A stretch of 55,894 bases of DNA, taken from positions 1-55,894 of the forward strand of contig JAKDLG010000015.1 in NCBI GenBank assembly GCA_030452985.1. The letters are read 5' to 3'. Position 1 is the stretch's first letter. Every line of letters begins with the position of its first letter. This DNA is from Humibacillus sp. (GTDB lineage Bacteria; Actinomycetota; Actinomycetes; Actinomycetales; Dermatophilaceae). A program made the position numbers and the translations under genes. The notes beneath the pieces are model-generated. The model made no database searches and was not told the origin of the DNA. It saw only the letters and a program-made list of their open reading frames with translations. This document shows positions 34,206 through 43,561 of the stretch, piece after piece.

Positions 34206-35731
34206 CCGGACGGCGCGCCATGGGGCCGGTCGACGCGATCTGGCTGTCGATGGACAGCCCCGACAACCTCATGGTCATCGACGCGATCATCAGCCTCGGG
34301 GGGCCAGTGGACGTGGAGCGCCTCAAGGCGATCGTGCGACACCGGCTCATCGACCGCTACCCGGTCTTCAGCCAGCTGGTCGTCGAGCCCTACACCCCCC
34401 TCGGCATGCCGCACTGGGAGGACGACGAGGAGTTCTCGATCGACCAGCACCTCCACCACGTGCAGCTGCCCGAGCCCGGCGACGAGGCGACGCTGCAGGC
34501 GTTCATCGAGCAGAAGATGCAGGAGCCCCTCGACCGCGACCGGCCGTTGTGGCAGCTGTACCTCATCGACGGGCACGCGGGCGGCACGGTCCTGCTCTCG
34601 CGCTTCCACCACGCCCTCGCCGACGGCATCGCCCTCGCCCGGGTACTCCTCTCGCTCACCGACGAGGAGCCGGACGGCGACGTCGTGGGGGGCGAGGACG
34701 CATCATCCACAACGAAACCCGTGAACTCGGCCGTTACCAGCCTGATCGACGTTGCCGGGCGGCTCGCCGCACCGGTCTCGGCCGGCGTGCGCGGCGCGTT
34801 GAGCATGTTCGGCGAGATCCCGGCGGCCCTGAACCCGACGTACGCCATCGAGGCCCTTACGGCCGCCTGGCAGACCGGGCAGATCGCCGACAAGCTGCTG
34901 CTCGGCCACAACCCCAATTCGCCGGTCAGCGGCACCCCGGGCCGGGCCAAGCGTGCGGTCTGGGCCAAGCCGCGTCCGCTGACGGACATCAAGCTCGTCG
35001 GTCGCGTCACCGGGGCAACCGTCAACGACGTGCTCATCGGCGCCGTCTCCGGGGCGATCAGCGAGTACGTCAGTCAGCGCGGCGGCGACCCCGACGACCT
35101 CACGACGATGGTCCCGGTCAACCTGCGCGACCTGGGTCAGCCACTCCCCCGCGAGCTCGGCAACAAGTTCGCCCTCGTCATGCTGCCGTTGCCCACCAGC
35201 CGGCTCGCCCCGTTGCAGCGGCTCGCCGAGACCAAGCGCCGGATGGACGCGATCAAGAGCTCGCCGGAGGCTGTGGTCACGTTCGGTCTGATCACCGCGA
35301 TCGGCCACACGAACACCCAGATCGCCAAGCAGGTCATCGACTTCTTCGCCGGCAAGGCCATCGGGGTGACGACCAACGTCGCCGGGCCGATGACCAGCCG
35401 CTACCTCGCCGGCGCGCCCATCACCGGCATCCTCGGCTGGGTCCCCGGGTCGGGGCACCAGACGCTCGGGGTGTGCATCTTCAGCTACGACGGCGTCGTG
35501 CAGGTGGGGTTCAAGGCGGATGCCGCTGTCATCACCGACCCAGAGATTCTCGTGCACGCGCTCGACGAAGAGATGGACACCCTGATCCGTCTCACCGGAC
35601 GTCACCGCGCCCACCGACACCAACACCGACACCATCCACGTCCCCCTCACGAGATGAGGTGGCACTGCTCGACAGGTCGGCCGCAGACCGGGCAGACGCA
35701 ACGTACCGTCTGCGCGAACAAGCCGGCTTGA
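34202..35731 (+). CDS. WS/DGAT-family wax ester synthase / acyltransferase
   Basis: 509 residues from ATG 34202, overlapping the previous stop (ATGA). Opening MGPVDAIWLSMDSPDNLMVID, active-site HHALADG at 136-142 (His136-His137), then VNDVLIGAVSGAISEY, VPVNLRDLG and TTNVAGP blocks: a complete family member. It esterifies fatty alcohols or diacylglycerol with acyl-CoA. With an AAR-like reductase and an SDR upstream it would complete wax ester synthesis. The last ~45 residues are odd: His/Arg-rich and beyond the family end (about residue 462), possibly due to loss of the original stop. Confidence 0.92.
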   Translation: MTGRRAMGPVDAIWLSMDSPDNLMVIDAIISLGGPVDVERLKAIVRHRLIDRYPVFSQLVVEPYTPLGMPHWEDDEEFSIDQHLHHVQLPEPGDEATLQAFIEQKMQEPLDRDRPLWQLYLIDGHAGGTVLLSRFHHALADGIALARVLLSLTDEEPDGDVVGGEDASSTTKPVNSAVTSLIDVAGRLAAPVSAGVRGALSMFGEIPAALNPTYAIEALTAAWQTGQIADKLLLGHNPNSPVSGTPGRAKRAVWAKPRPLTDIKLVGRVTGATVNDVLIGAVSGAISEYVSQRGGDPDDLTTMVPVNLRDLGQPLPRELGNKFALVMLPLPTSRLAPLQRLAETKRRMDAIKSSPEAVVTFGLITAIGHTNTQIAKQVIDFFAGKAIGVTTNVAGPMTSRYLAGAPITGILGWVPGSGHQTLGVCIFSYDGVVQVGFKADAAVITDPEILVHALDEEMDTLIRLTGRHRAHRHQHRHHPRPPHEMRWHCSTGRPQTGQTQRTVCANKPA

Positions 35732-35851
35732 CCAGATGGCGCGGTTCGTCGCTCGGGAGCGGGAACGGGGCCGGCGTTTCGGTGTCACGGTTGCTGTGCG
35801 GGTGCCAGCGGGCAAACCTCGTGGTCGAATGTTCGTAGGGTCCGTCGCTTC

Positions 35852-37402
35852 TCACGATCGCATGGCTGGGAAGAGATCGCCGAGCAGCTCTTGGCCCATG
35901 GCGATGGCCTCTGCGCCGGAGATCACGGCATCCGGCGACAGTTCAGGCACAGCGACACCCATCCCCTTGCCGAGCGCGAGCACACCTCCCAGCAGAGCCT
36001 TACCGAGCCCGTTGATCGGGGCGTCCATCGGCAACAACGACTCGGGCATCGGTTCTACGGGCCGGGCGACCACATCGGGCCAGTCTGCCTGCGCCCGTGG
36101 CGTGTCCAGGGTGAAGATCGAGCTGAGGCTGCGGGCGGTTGCGTCGCGGTCGGTAAAGGGGTTCCCGAGGCTCCACCGTTCGCGCATCGTCGAGATGACG
36201 GAGGTGGCCCGGTATTCCTCGGTGACGACCGTGCGCTCTGGAATCCACGCCGATATCGCCAGTGTCGGGATGCGCACGCCCGAGCGGTCGAACGCGAAGC
36301 CGAACTGACCAGCCGGCGCGGAGGCGTGCGGTGGCGCCGCCGCGGGAGGGGCGACATGGTCGTAGGTACCGCCGTGCTCGTCGAAGGTGACGATCAGGGT
36401 GGTGTTCAGGTAGTTCGACCCCGTCGGCGACGACGAGGATCTAACCGCCTCGTAGAGGCGCGCGAGAAGGTCCTCGCCGCCGATCAGAGACGATGGCGGA
36501 TCCCACGTGAGGCCCGGAGTGAGCATTCCGTAGGCGGGGTGCATGTCGTTGTGGGCGTGGCCGATGATCTGCGGTTCGATGAAGGCGTAGGTGGGCAGCT
36601 CCCCCTTCTCGGCGTCTTCGAAGAACTGGTCGGTGGAGAAGAAGTGCGTGGCGAACCTGCCGCGTAGCCGTGGGGCGTGGATCAGCCCGGTCAGCGAGTA
36701 GTGCGACGGGGGGTCGCAATAGACCTTCCACGTGAGACCGTTCGATTCGAGACGATCAAACAGTGTCTCGGCGGTGTTGTGTGCGACGAACGACTCCGGT
36801 GGGGACATGTTCACCACGTACCCGGATGACGTTCCGGCGTGGAAGAACGACCGGTTGGGAAAGGTGCACGACGGAACGTCGCAGAACCAATGGTCGAAGG
36901 TCGCGAACCCCCGGGCGACCGTGGACAGGACCGGCATCTGTTCGGGGGTGTAGCCGGTCATGTACTGGGCGTACTCGTCATAGGTTGGCTGGCGGCGGAA
37001 CTCCGCGATGAACGTGCTGAGGTAGTCGGTGAGGAACCCGTCCATCGTGGGCTGTTGAGTCGGGTAGTCCGGTGAGTTGAATGACTTCTCCGGTTGGAGA
37101 ACGCCACGGTTGCCATCATCGAGGATCCCGAACAGCTGGGTGTTGATGTGCGGCAACTCCTCGCCGGGATCGGGCCAGGGTGTGTTCATCGTTGGTGAAA
37201 CGCCGTAGGGCACCACTAGCCGGTGAGCTCCGTGCTCGGCCCATTCAGGGATGGGGTTGCCGAGGTTCTTGCCGACCACTCCCTCGAACGCAGCCACCTC
37301 GCCGGGCTGGTACAGCCGACCGAGCAGGTTGTCGAACGACCTGTTCTCGAACATGACCACAACCACGTGATCCAACGCATTGCGGGCCTCAACTGCGGCC
37401 AT
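35852..37402 (-). CDS. phosphoesterase-family protein (phospholipase C / acid phosphatase-like)
   Basis: 516 residues, alkaline-phosphatase superfamily phosphoesterase. Metal and nucleophile motif ENRSFDNLLG at 19-28; further metal ligands in FEDAEKG..PTYAFIEP and FDEHGGTYDHV near 350. Related enzymes hydrolyse phosphatidylcholine or other phosphate esters. Unlike classical PLCs it has no signal peptide or Tat motif, so it is predicted to be cytoplasmic or exported by another route. ATG 37402 has GGGAG upstream. It is the last of a leftward set with 2H and HAD genes (21 bases after the 2H stop). Confidence 0.85.
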   Translation of the reverse strand: MAAVEARNALDHVVVVMFENRSFDNLLGRLYQPGEVAAFEGVVGKNLGNPIPEWAEHGAHRLVVPYGVSPTMNTPWPDPGEELPHINTQLFGILDDGNRGVLQPEKSFNSPDYPTQQPTMDGFLTDYLSTFIAEFRRQPTYDEYAQYMTGYTPEQMPVLSTVARGFATFDHWFCDVPSCTFPNRSFFHAGTSSGYVVNMSPPESFVAHNTAETLFDRLESNGLTWKVYCDPPSHYSLTGLIHAPRLRGRFATHFFSTDQFFEDAEKGELPTYAFIEPQIIGHAHNDMHPAYGMLTPGLTWDPPSSLIGGEDLLARLYEAVRSSSSPTGSNYLNTTLIVTFDEHGGTYDHVAPPAAAPPHASAPAGQFGFAFDRSGVRIPTLAISAWIPERTVVTEEYRATSVISTMRERWSLGNPFTDRDATARSLSSIFTLDTPRAQADWPDVVARPVEPMPESLLPMDAPINGLGKALLGGVLALGKGMGVAVPELSPDAVISGAEAIAMGQELLGDLFPAMRS

Positions 37403-37423
37403 CGGTGGCTCCCGCGTGGCGGC

Positions 37424-38068
37424 TCATGTCAGGTCCCAGTGGCGAAGTTGGGTCTGGGCGGTCCCGTTGTTGCCGAGGTGGTAGACGGCGAACCCGACCG
37501 GGTGGAACATGAAACGGTCGAAGGTGCTGCGCTCGAGGTCGGCGAGGTCAGCGAGCGTCGCCTGCCCGACGGTCACGTGGGCCAGGAACTTGTCGCCGCT
37601 GTGCTCGGGCACGTACCCCTCGACGTAGGTCAGGGTGTCAGCGTTGATGTCAGGTTCGGCTTCGCTGGTGACGAATGCCTCCCTGGTGCCACCCGAACCG
37701 GTGTAGGGCTTGACCGCCTCGATGAGGGCCCTCTGCAGATCGATGACCGAGGAGCCGGCTTGGCACAGGAGCCCGGCGAGACCCACGCCAGGGGTGGCGG
37801 CCAGTTCCATGTGCGCCAGCTTGACCGCTGTGAGCTCCAGACTCGACGCAGCAACATCGGCAAGGGTGGAGCCGATCGCGGCGTACACCTCATCGAGCTC
37901 CTCGGTGTGCACGTAACGTTGGAGCAGCGTGATGTGGGGCGTGTGCTTAGCATCGAGCGTGAACCCCGACCTGACGCTCTCGAGCAGCCGGGCGTTCCAT
38001 GCCTTGGCCTGTTCGAGCATCGCGCCGTCGGGCAGGATCAAGACGTCGATTGCGGTGAGTTCAGTCAT
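37424..38068 (-). CDS. 2H phosphoesterase-like protein
   Basis: 214 residues. Two HxT motifs, HITLLQ near residue 44 and HVTVGQ near 163, about 120 apart, are the signature of the 2H superfamily (2'-5' RNA ligase and cyclic phosphodiesterase fold). The middle part (ADVAASSLELTAVKLAHMEL) fits the fold. Substrates may be cyclic phosphates or nucleotides; nothing here tells. ATG 38068 has GGAGC close upstream. It sits between a HAD phosphatase (52 bases upstream) and the phosphoesterase gene. Confidence 0.75.
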   Translation of the reverse strand: MTELTAIDVLILPDGAMLEQAKAWNARLLESVRSGFTLDAKHTPHITLLQRYVHTEELDEVYAAIGSTLADVAASSLELTAVKLAHMELAATPGVGLAGLLCQAGSSVIDLQRALIEAVKPYTGSGGTREAFVTSEAEPDINADTLTYVEGYVPEHSGDKFLAHVTVGQATLADLADLERSTFDRFMFHPVGFAVYHLGNNGTAQTQLRHWDLT

Positions 38069-38120
38069 CGGTGCTCCGATCGGCGACGCGGGAGGGGGTT
38101 GTCGGCCACTTGTCAGGGCG

Positions 38121-39005
38121 TCAGAAGACGGTGTTCCAGTCGTCTTTGACGCTCACCAGGGTCCAGCCGTTCTTCTGGGCCGCAGCAACGGACTTCTCTG
38201 CCGCCGACGTGTAGGCGAACTCGCGGTCGGCGTCGTCGTGCACGACCAAGAGCGCGAACGTTGCGGACTCGAGCATCTCGATGTCCACGTCGGCATTGCC
38301 GCCGGCGAACGCGGGCATCCTCCCGGCGTAAGCAAAGATGTGTTCAGGCTTGCCCGGCCCGAGAGCGAGCCCGCCGAGCAGTGTGCCGCCACGCCTGATG
38401 ACCCCGTCCTCATAGGTGTAGGAGGGTGCGGTGCCGATGACGCGTTCGCGCGGTATACCCCACGCCGACTCTGCGATGACCCGCATGAAGTCCCGCCCGC
38501 CGCCCGAGCACACGAAGACCCGGAAGTCATGGGCTTCCAACAGTGCGAACAGCTCCAGCATCGGTCGATAGACGAGTTGCGGGTACGGAACCCCGAACCG
38601 CTCGGACGTCACGTCGTTCAGGTAGGTGGCCACCTGAGCCTCGAACTCCGCAGGGGTTTGACCGAGCCAGGTGCGGGCCAGCGCCTCCTCCAGGGCCCGG
38701 ATGGCCTCGGGTTGTTGCTGGCTGACGGCGGTGAAGAAGGCCAGGTCCTTGGTGAGGACCGCCCGGTATGGGTCCTGGTCGGCCAGCGTCGTGTCGTCCT
38801 GGGCGGCTCGGGCCAACGCACGGAAGATGAAGTCGAGCTGAACAGGCAGCGGTTGCTCGATCCACATGGTGCCGTCGTTGTCGAACACCGCGATCCGGTC
38901 GGCGGTCTCGATGTAGCCATCCCCCGGGCTCGTGGCCCTTTCGACGAAGCTCAAAATCGCTCTGCGGGCCTCCCCGTCATTCCAGCTGGCCAACGTGTCG
39001 GTCAT
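38121..39005 (-). CDS. HAD-superfamily phosphatase (phosphoserine phosphatase-like)
   Basis: 294 residues. Motif I is DNDGT (Asp42-Asp44 region, AVFDNDGTMW), motif II SGGG as VFVCSGGGRDFM near 168, and motif IV GNADVDIEML near 238 with the two acidic residues. This places it with HAD C1-cap phosphatases. There is no signal peptide, although related proteins in this subgroup are often periplasmic or exported. AAGGAG precedes ATG 39005. Probably co-transcribed with the 2H and phosphoesterase genes. Confidence 0.83.
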   Translation of the reverse strand: MTDTLASWNDGEARRAILSFVERATSPGDGYIETADRIAVFDNDGTMWIEQPLPVQLDFIFRALARAAQDDTTLADQDPYRAVLTKDLAFFTAVSQQQPEAIRALEEALARTWLGQTPAEFEAQVATYLNDVTSERFGVPYPQLVYRPMLELFALLEAHDFRVFVCSGGGRDFMRVIAESAWGIPRERVIGTAPSYTYEDGVIRRGGTLLGGLALGPGKPEHIFAYAGRMPAFAGGNADVDIEMLESATFALLVVHDDADREFAYTSAAEKSVAAAQKNGWTLVSVKDDWNTVF

Positions 39006-39175
39006 CGTCGCTCCTTCAGTGCGCTCACAGCATTGCTCGGAACCGCGCCGCCGGCGTGCCCGCGACGCTACGCGAGCGTCCCGACGCGGCGCCTCACCCT
39101 CTGAGGATGAAAGGTCTACCGCACCCGTCCCAGACGCAGCGGACGACGAGCACGTCGGCGCATGCCGCGGCGCGA

Positions 39176-40648
39176 TCAGAGCCGCTCGATGTCGTTGGGG
39201 ATCCAGGTCTTCTGGAACCAGGGCTCCAGCGGGCCGTACAGGCGCAGGATCGCGTACCAGCTCTTGTCGGGCACGGTCTGGATCCAGTTGCCACGACCCT
39301 CACTGGGCGGCTCCGGCCCGAAGGTGAGGTCGATCGAGCCGTCGTCGTTGTAGGTGAGCTCGTCCTTGTTGTTCTCACTGCTCCGGCTCGGCAGGGGTTG
39401 GCCGGTCTGCAGCTCCGAACGGGTCTGGGGGTCGTAGACGATCAACGACCAGAAGTCCTTGGCGGGTATGTCCGGGGGAAGGGTCAGTCGATACGTGTTG
39501 CTGCCGTGCAGGAACGCGCCGGAGGCGTCGTGCTCGGAGAGGGCATACTGCGAGCCGACGCCCACCATCTCGAGCGCCATCGCGGGGGTGTTCAAGGTGG
39601 CCTGGTAGAAGAACAGCGTGCGGGCGTCCATGTTGCGCCCGCCGCGCCCGTCACCATCGAGCCACCGGTAGTCACCGCCGACGAAGCCGGTCTTCCACGC
39701 GCGGTTCTCGTAGAAATAGGCCCGCGCATCTCTGGTCTGGAAGCAGATCGCGCGGGCGGTGGCGTTGCCGACGGCGGCGGCGTCGGAGAGCGTGCCACGC
39801 AGCCGCTCGTCGGACTCGAAGGGACGGTCCTTGTGGATGCCGATCGCCGCGAGCAGGCCTCGGGTTTCCGGGTCGATCAGCGTGATCGGTTCGCGCCTGA
39901 TCACGTCGGCGACCTCTTCGTAGAAGCTCTGGTCGTTGGCGTGGATGGTGTTGAACGCCTTGCCGGAGAAGGAGGTGAACTCCATCTCTGGGCGCTGGTT
40001 CGCAGCGGACAGCGGGTAGATCTTGACGCCGTCCTGGAACATCGCGGTTGCCGCATCGGTCTTGCCGTCGACGAGGAACCCGCGAAGCGCCAACAGGTTG
40101 GTATAGCTGCGCGAGTGGGCGACGTGGTACCCGTCCGGGATCTCTTTGTCGTAGCCGGGAGGAACCAGCAGGTAGTCGCCGCCTGCGCCCCGATCGGGCC
40201 CGGGTGCGCCCATGTCGGTCACGAACCGGAACCACGCGTCGTTGACGGTGCCGGGGCCACACCCGGGTGGGATCTGGACGACGGTCGGACCATCGCGGTG
40301 GAGGTCGAGCATCGCCAGCGCGTAGACGGTGTCGGTGTTGCCGGTCAGGAACAGCGGGTTGGAGTCCAGCAGGGAGTCGGCGATCAACATTTTATGGGCG
40401 GCGTCACAGCCGACTTCGGCGAGGCCCACTCGCAGCCCCTCCATCGAGGCCGCCGGAATGCACTGCAGGAACACCTCGACGGCCCGCAGGAAGTCGAGGT
40501 GGTCGAACACCTTCTTGGCGGTCTCGTCGCTGGGAAAGCCATCGGTGAACTCGAGCGTCCCGATCCGGGTCTCGACCCGGTCGGGCGTCAGGATCTTGGT
40601 CGGGACCGGGGTGTTGTAGCCGACAGGTACGTCTGATGAGGTGCTCAT
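39176..40648 (-). CDS. DUF1254/DUF1214 domain protein
   Basis: 490 residues from ATG 40648. The N-terminal DUF1254 part shows FLTGNTDTVYALAMLDL near 110 and VVQIPPGCGPG; the C-terminal DUF1214 part shows YRLTLPPDIPAKDFWSLIVY, TRSELQTGQ and NWIQTVPDKSWYAILRLYGP near 455-480. This two-domain layout is common and widely conserved, of unknown biochemical function. No signal peptide here, unlike many homologues. The HAD gene starts 170 bases downstream in the same direction; operon membership is possible but not shown. Confidence 0.87.
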   Translation of the reverse strand: MSTSSDVPVGYNTPVPTKILTPDRVETRIGTLEFTDGFPSDETAKKVFDHLDFLRAVEVFLQCIPAASMEGLRVGLAEVGCDAAHKMLIADSLLDSNPLFLTGNTDTVYALAMLDLHRDGPTVVQIPPGCGPGTVNDAWFRFVTDMGAPGPDRGAGGDYLLVPPGYDKEIPDGYHVAHSRSYTNLLALRGFLVDGKTDAATAMFQDGVKIYPLSAANQRPEMEFTSFSGKAFNTIHANDQSFYEEVADVIRREPITLIDPETRGLLAAIGIHKDRPFESDERLRGTLSDAAAVGNATARAICFQTRDARAYFYENRAWKTGFVGGDYRWLDGDGRGGRNMDARTLFFYQATLNTPAMALEMVGVGSQYALSEHDASGAFLHGSNTYRLTLPPDIPAKDFWSLIVYDPQTRSELQTGQPLPSRSSENNKDELTYNDDGSIDLTFGPEPPSEGRGNWIQTVPDKSWYAILRLYGPLEPWFQKTWIPNDIERL

Positions 40649-40882
40649 ACCGCAACCATAGGTTTGGTGGCCACCCCCGGCATCGTCCTCACGGGGTGAA
40701 GCGGCGAGGCCGCGCCTGATTGACCGAAGCTTGGCTCGAAGCGCATCCTTGAAGAGGATTCGCGATGAGGCTCGCCCTTGCCGGCCCGGATGTCGTGCGG
40801 ACGGCTTATGGCTTCTAGGCAAACAGCCGCGCGCAGCGGATAGCAGCCGATGCGCCGGGTGCGAGTGAGCGGAGAAGCGGTT

Positions 40883-43360
40883 ATGGACCCCCTGAAGGAC
40901 TATCAGCACAGTCGCCTTGCCTTGGCGGACGCCGTGCGCGAGGTGGTGCACGTCGCCCGGGAGCGACAGGACGACCTCGTCGAGCAGGAGTGCAGGAGGC
41001 TCTTGGCGAAGCTCGCCGAAGACCGTTTCACGCTGGCGGTCGTGGGCCAGTTCAGTCGGGGGAAGAGCACCCTGATGAACGCCATCCTCGGTGGCGCCTA
41101 CCTTCCGACCGGGGTGCTGCCCATGACGTCGGTCATCACCACGGTCCGGTACGGCAGTCGACTGCGTGCCACGTATCAGCGCCGGGGCCATGGGCTTCCC
41201 ATCACGGTGCCGCTGGCAGAGGTCTCGAACCTGATCACGCAGAACAGCGTCGCCCGCACCCAGCTGCAGGTCACCGATGTCACGATCGAGCTCCCGGTCG
41301 AGCTGTTGCGTCTCGGTTTTGCCTTTGTCGACACTCCCGGTATCGGTTCTCAGATCGGCGTGAACACGGCGACGACCCGGCAGTTCCTGAGGGAGGCTGA
41401 CGCGGTCGTCTTCGTGACCGGTTTCGACTCGGCACTCACCGAGGCCGAGATGTCGATCCTGGCCGAGGTGGGTCACTCCGGTAACCCCCTGTACCTCGTG
41501 ATCAACAAGCGCGACCTGGTTTCCGTGGAGTCGCGCAACGAGGTGATGGAGTTCGTGTCGCAGGCCGTCCGCCACGTCGCCCCCACGCCCGCGTCGCGCG
41601 TGTTCGGCTTGTCGGCACTTCAGGCCCTGAAGGCGCACGAATCGACCGACACCGCGTTACTGGCAACCAGCGGCCTACCGGAGTTCGAGTCTTCACTGAC
41701 CACGTTCCTGGCCGCCCAGAAGTCGTCCCAGTTCCTTCGCAGCTGCACCACCCAGGCGTTGGCCATTATTCGGCGTCAGAGACGGGATCTGTCGATCAGC
41801 AGCCGAGCAGGCGTGGACCGCACCGTGGTGGCCGAGGCGTTCGACGCGCGAATGTCCGACGTACGCGCGCGGCAATGCGAGCTGGTCAGCGAGATGCGTC
41901 GACGCCTGGAGTCAGCCCTGCCCACGCGGCTGGCATCCCAGAGCGAGCGCTGGCAGGCCGAATTGCGGAGCCAGCTGAATCCTCTGCTCTCCCAGGCACA
42001 GGCTCCGCAGACCAGGGACCGCTTCGCTGACATCGACGTCCTGCCTATGTTGGAGAAGGCAACCCTGCCCGCCGTGCGGGAGTGGCTGGGACAACGGGCG
42101 GCCGAGGCCACCGAGCTGGCCATCGGCCTGGTCTCTGGGCAGATCGGTCAGCTGCTCGACCTGGCCGGCTCACCCCGAGCCCTCGGGGCCGAGATCGCGG
42201 GTATGCCGCTGGGCGAGGACCTGCTGGCCAAAGGTGGTTGGAGCGCCGAGTCCCTTCCCCTGTTGGCGGTTCCCGGGGTCTCGTGGGCCCTGACCTCAGA
42301 AACCCGAGGCTGGGCCCACCTTCGGACGGCGAGTCGGCTGGCGGAGCTGCGTAGCCGGTTGCCGAACATCGTGGACCACGCGATCAGCTCCATCACCGAC
42401 CGAGCAAGCGCCGACTTCATCCGCCTGACGACGGACTGGGTCGACCGCCTCGCTCTGGTGGTCGCTGACCGCACCCACACCGCAGAGCTGCGCTTCACCC
42501 ACAATCTGGGCACCCCCGGCTCGGCCGAACACCTCAGGGTGCTCGACGAGCTGACCACCCGGTTGGCCGGCTCTCTGCCTGACTTGCAGCTGCACGAGCC
42601 CCTCGACTCCCCGGAGCTCGAAGGTGCTTCGGGTCCCGTCGCCCTGAGCGAACCACGCCCGAGCGCCGGCGGTGCCGGGCGGGGGGTGGAGCCGTGTGTG
42701 GCGTGCTCCCAACAGGAGCAGACGCTGATCGACTACCTGCGTTACGCCCAGTTCCGGTTGGCCACCCGCGAACAGGACCAGCGGCTGCACGCTCAGTCCC
42801 GCGGGTTCTGTGCGTTGCACACGTGGCAGTACTACGAGATGGCCTCCCCGTTGGGGGTGTCGGCCGGCTACGCGATGTTGGCCGAGTCGACGGCGGCGGC
42901 TTTGAGCACGGCAGCGTCCGAGAAGTCTCAGGGGGAACGTTCGATCAGCGAGCTCGCGGAGGCGGTCGCAACGCTCGCTACGCCGCATGACGGCTGCCCC
43001 GTGTGCCACGCACTGGCCGAGGCCGAGAACGCTGAGGCCCGCAGAATCGCCAAGACGGTGTGGCCGAGCGGCGATGAGTTCCCGCCCCTGTGTCTTCACC
43101 ATCTGGCCCTGGCGCTGAAGGCGGGGCCACGAGCCGCTGACGGCCGGGCCATGGTCCGGTCGCTGGCAGCGCGACTGCGCCGCGACTCGGAAGACATGCG
43201 CTCGTACGCTCTCAAGCGAGAGGCATTCGACCAAGGGCTGCTCACCGACGAAGAGGCACTTGCCCATCTCGCGAGCCTGCAGCTCTTGGTGGGAGCCCCC
43301 TCACTGGCCACGTCGCAGGCCGGGCGCAGTGGCAGCCTCGACTTCCCGGAGCCCACGTAG
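40883..43360 (+). CDS. dynamin-family GTPase fused to a Cys/His-rich (DUF6062-like) domain
   Basis: 825 residues from ATG 40883, with GGAGAAG upstream. N-terminal GTPase: P-loop GQFSRGKST at 55-63, switch region LPMTSVITT, G3 DTPG at 150-153, G4 NKRD at 208-211. A helical, stalk-like middle (about 280-590) follows. The C-terminal part has paired metal-ligand motifs: CVAC (Cys605, Cys608), then FCALH, CPVC and LCLHH, in the order seen in DUF6062 proteins. Bacterial dynamin-like proteins remodel membranes, and some act in stress or phage defence. The fused domain suggests zinc binding and a scaffold or redox-sensing role. No membrane helix is evident. Confidence 0.8.
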   Translation: MDPLKDYQHSRLALADAVREVVHVARERQDDLVEQECRRLLAKLAEDRFTLAVVGQFSRGKSTLMNAILGGAYLPTGVLPMTSVITTVRYGSRLRATYQRRGHGLPITVPLAEVSNLITQNSVARTQLQVTDVTIELPVELLRLGFAFVDTPGIGSQIGVNTATTRQFLREADAVVFVTGFDSALTEAEMSILAEVGHSGNPLYLVINKRDLVSVESRNEVMEFVSQAVRHVAPTPASRVFGLSALQALKAHESTDTALLATSGLPEFESSLTTFLAAQKSSQFLRSCTTQALAIIRRQRRDLSISSRAGVDRTVVAEAFDARMSDVRARQCELVSEMRRRLESALPTRLASQSERWQAELRSQLNPLLSQAQAPQTRDRFADIDVLPMLEKATLPAVREWLGQRAAEATELAIGLVSGQIGQLLDLAGSPRALGAEIAGMPLGEDLLAKGGWSAESLPLLAVPGVSWALTSETRGWAHLRTASRLAELRSRLPNIVDHAISSITDRASADFIRLTTDWVDRLALVVADRTHTAELRFTHNLGTPGSAEHLRVLDELTTRLAGSLPDLQLHEPLDSPELEGASGPVALSEPRPSAGGAGRGVEPCVACSQQEQTLIDYLRYAQFRLATREQDQRLHAQSRGFCALHTWQYYEMASPLGVSAGYAMLAESTAAALSTAASEKSQGERSISELAEAVATLATPHDGCPVCHALAEAENAEARRIAKTVWPSGDEFPPLCLHHLALALKAGPRAADGRAMVRSLAARLRRDSEDMRSYALKREAFDQGLLTDEEALAHLASLQLLVGAPSLATSQAGRSGSLDFPEPT

Positions 43361-43561
43361 CAGGGACGTCCTGCCTCCGGTCGGGGCGGCCCCTTGCCGT
43401 TCCTGGATGGCTGGGCAGGCACACCGGCCCACCTCGGGGCACGATCTGGAGAGTTAGACTAGAACTGTTCAGCGAAGCTTGTCCGGTGGTGGGACCCACC
43501 GGGGTTACGCCCCGAACCGCACGGCGCCGACGGTCCCTGTCAGTGGACAGGACGTGCCCTG

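Noticed and set aside
39056-40636. 526-residue rightward open frame opposite the DUF1254 gene
   Set aside because: Antisense shadow; the leftward frame carries DUF1254/DUF1214 motifs.
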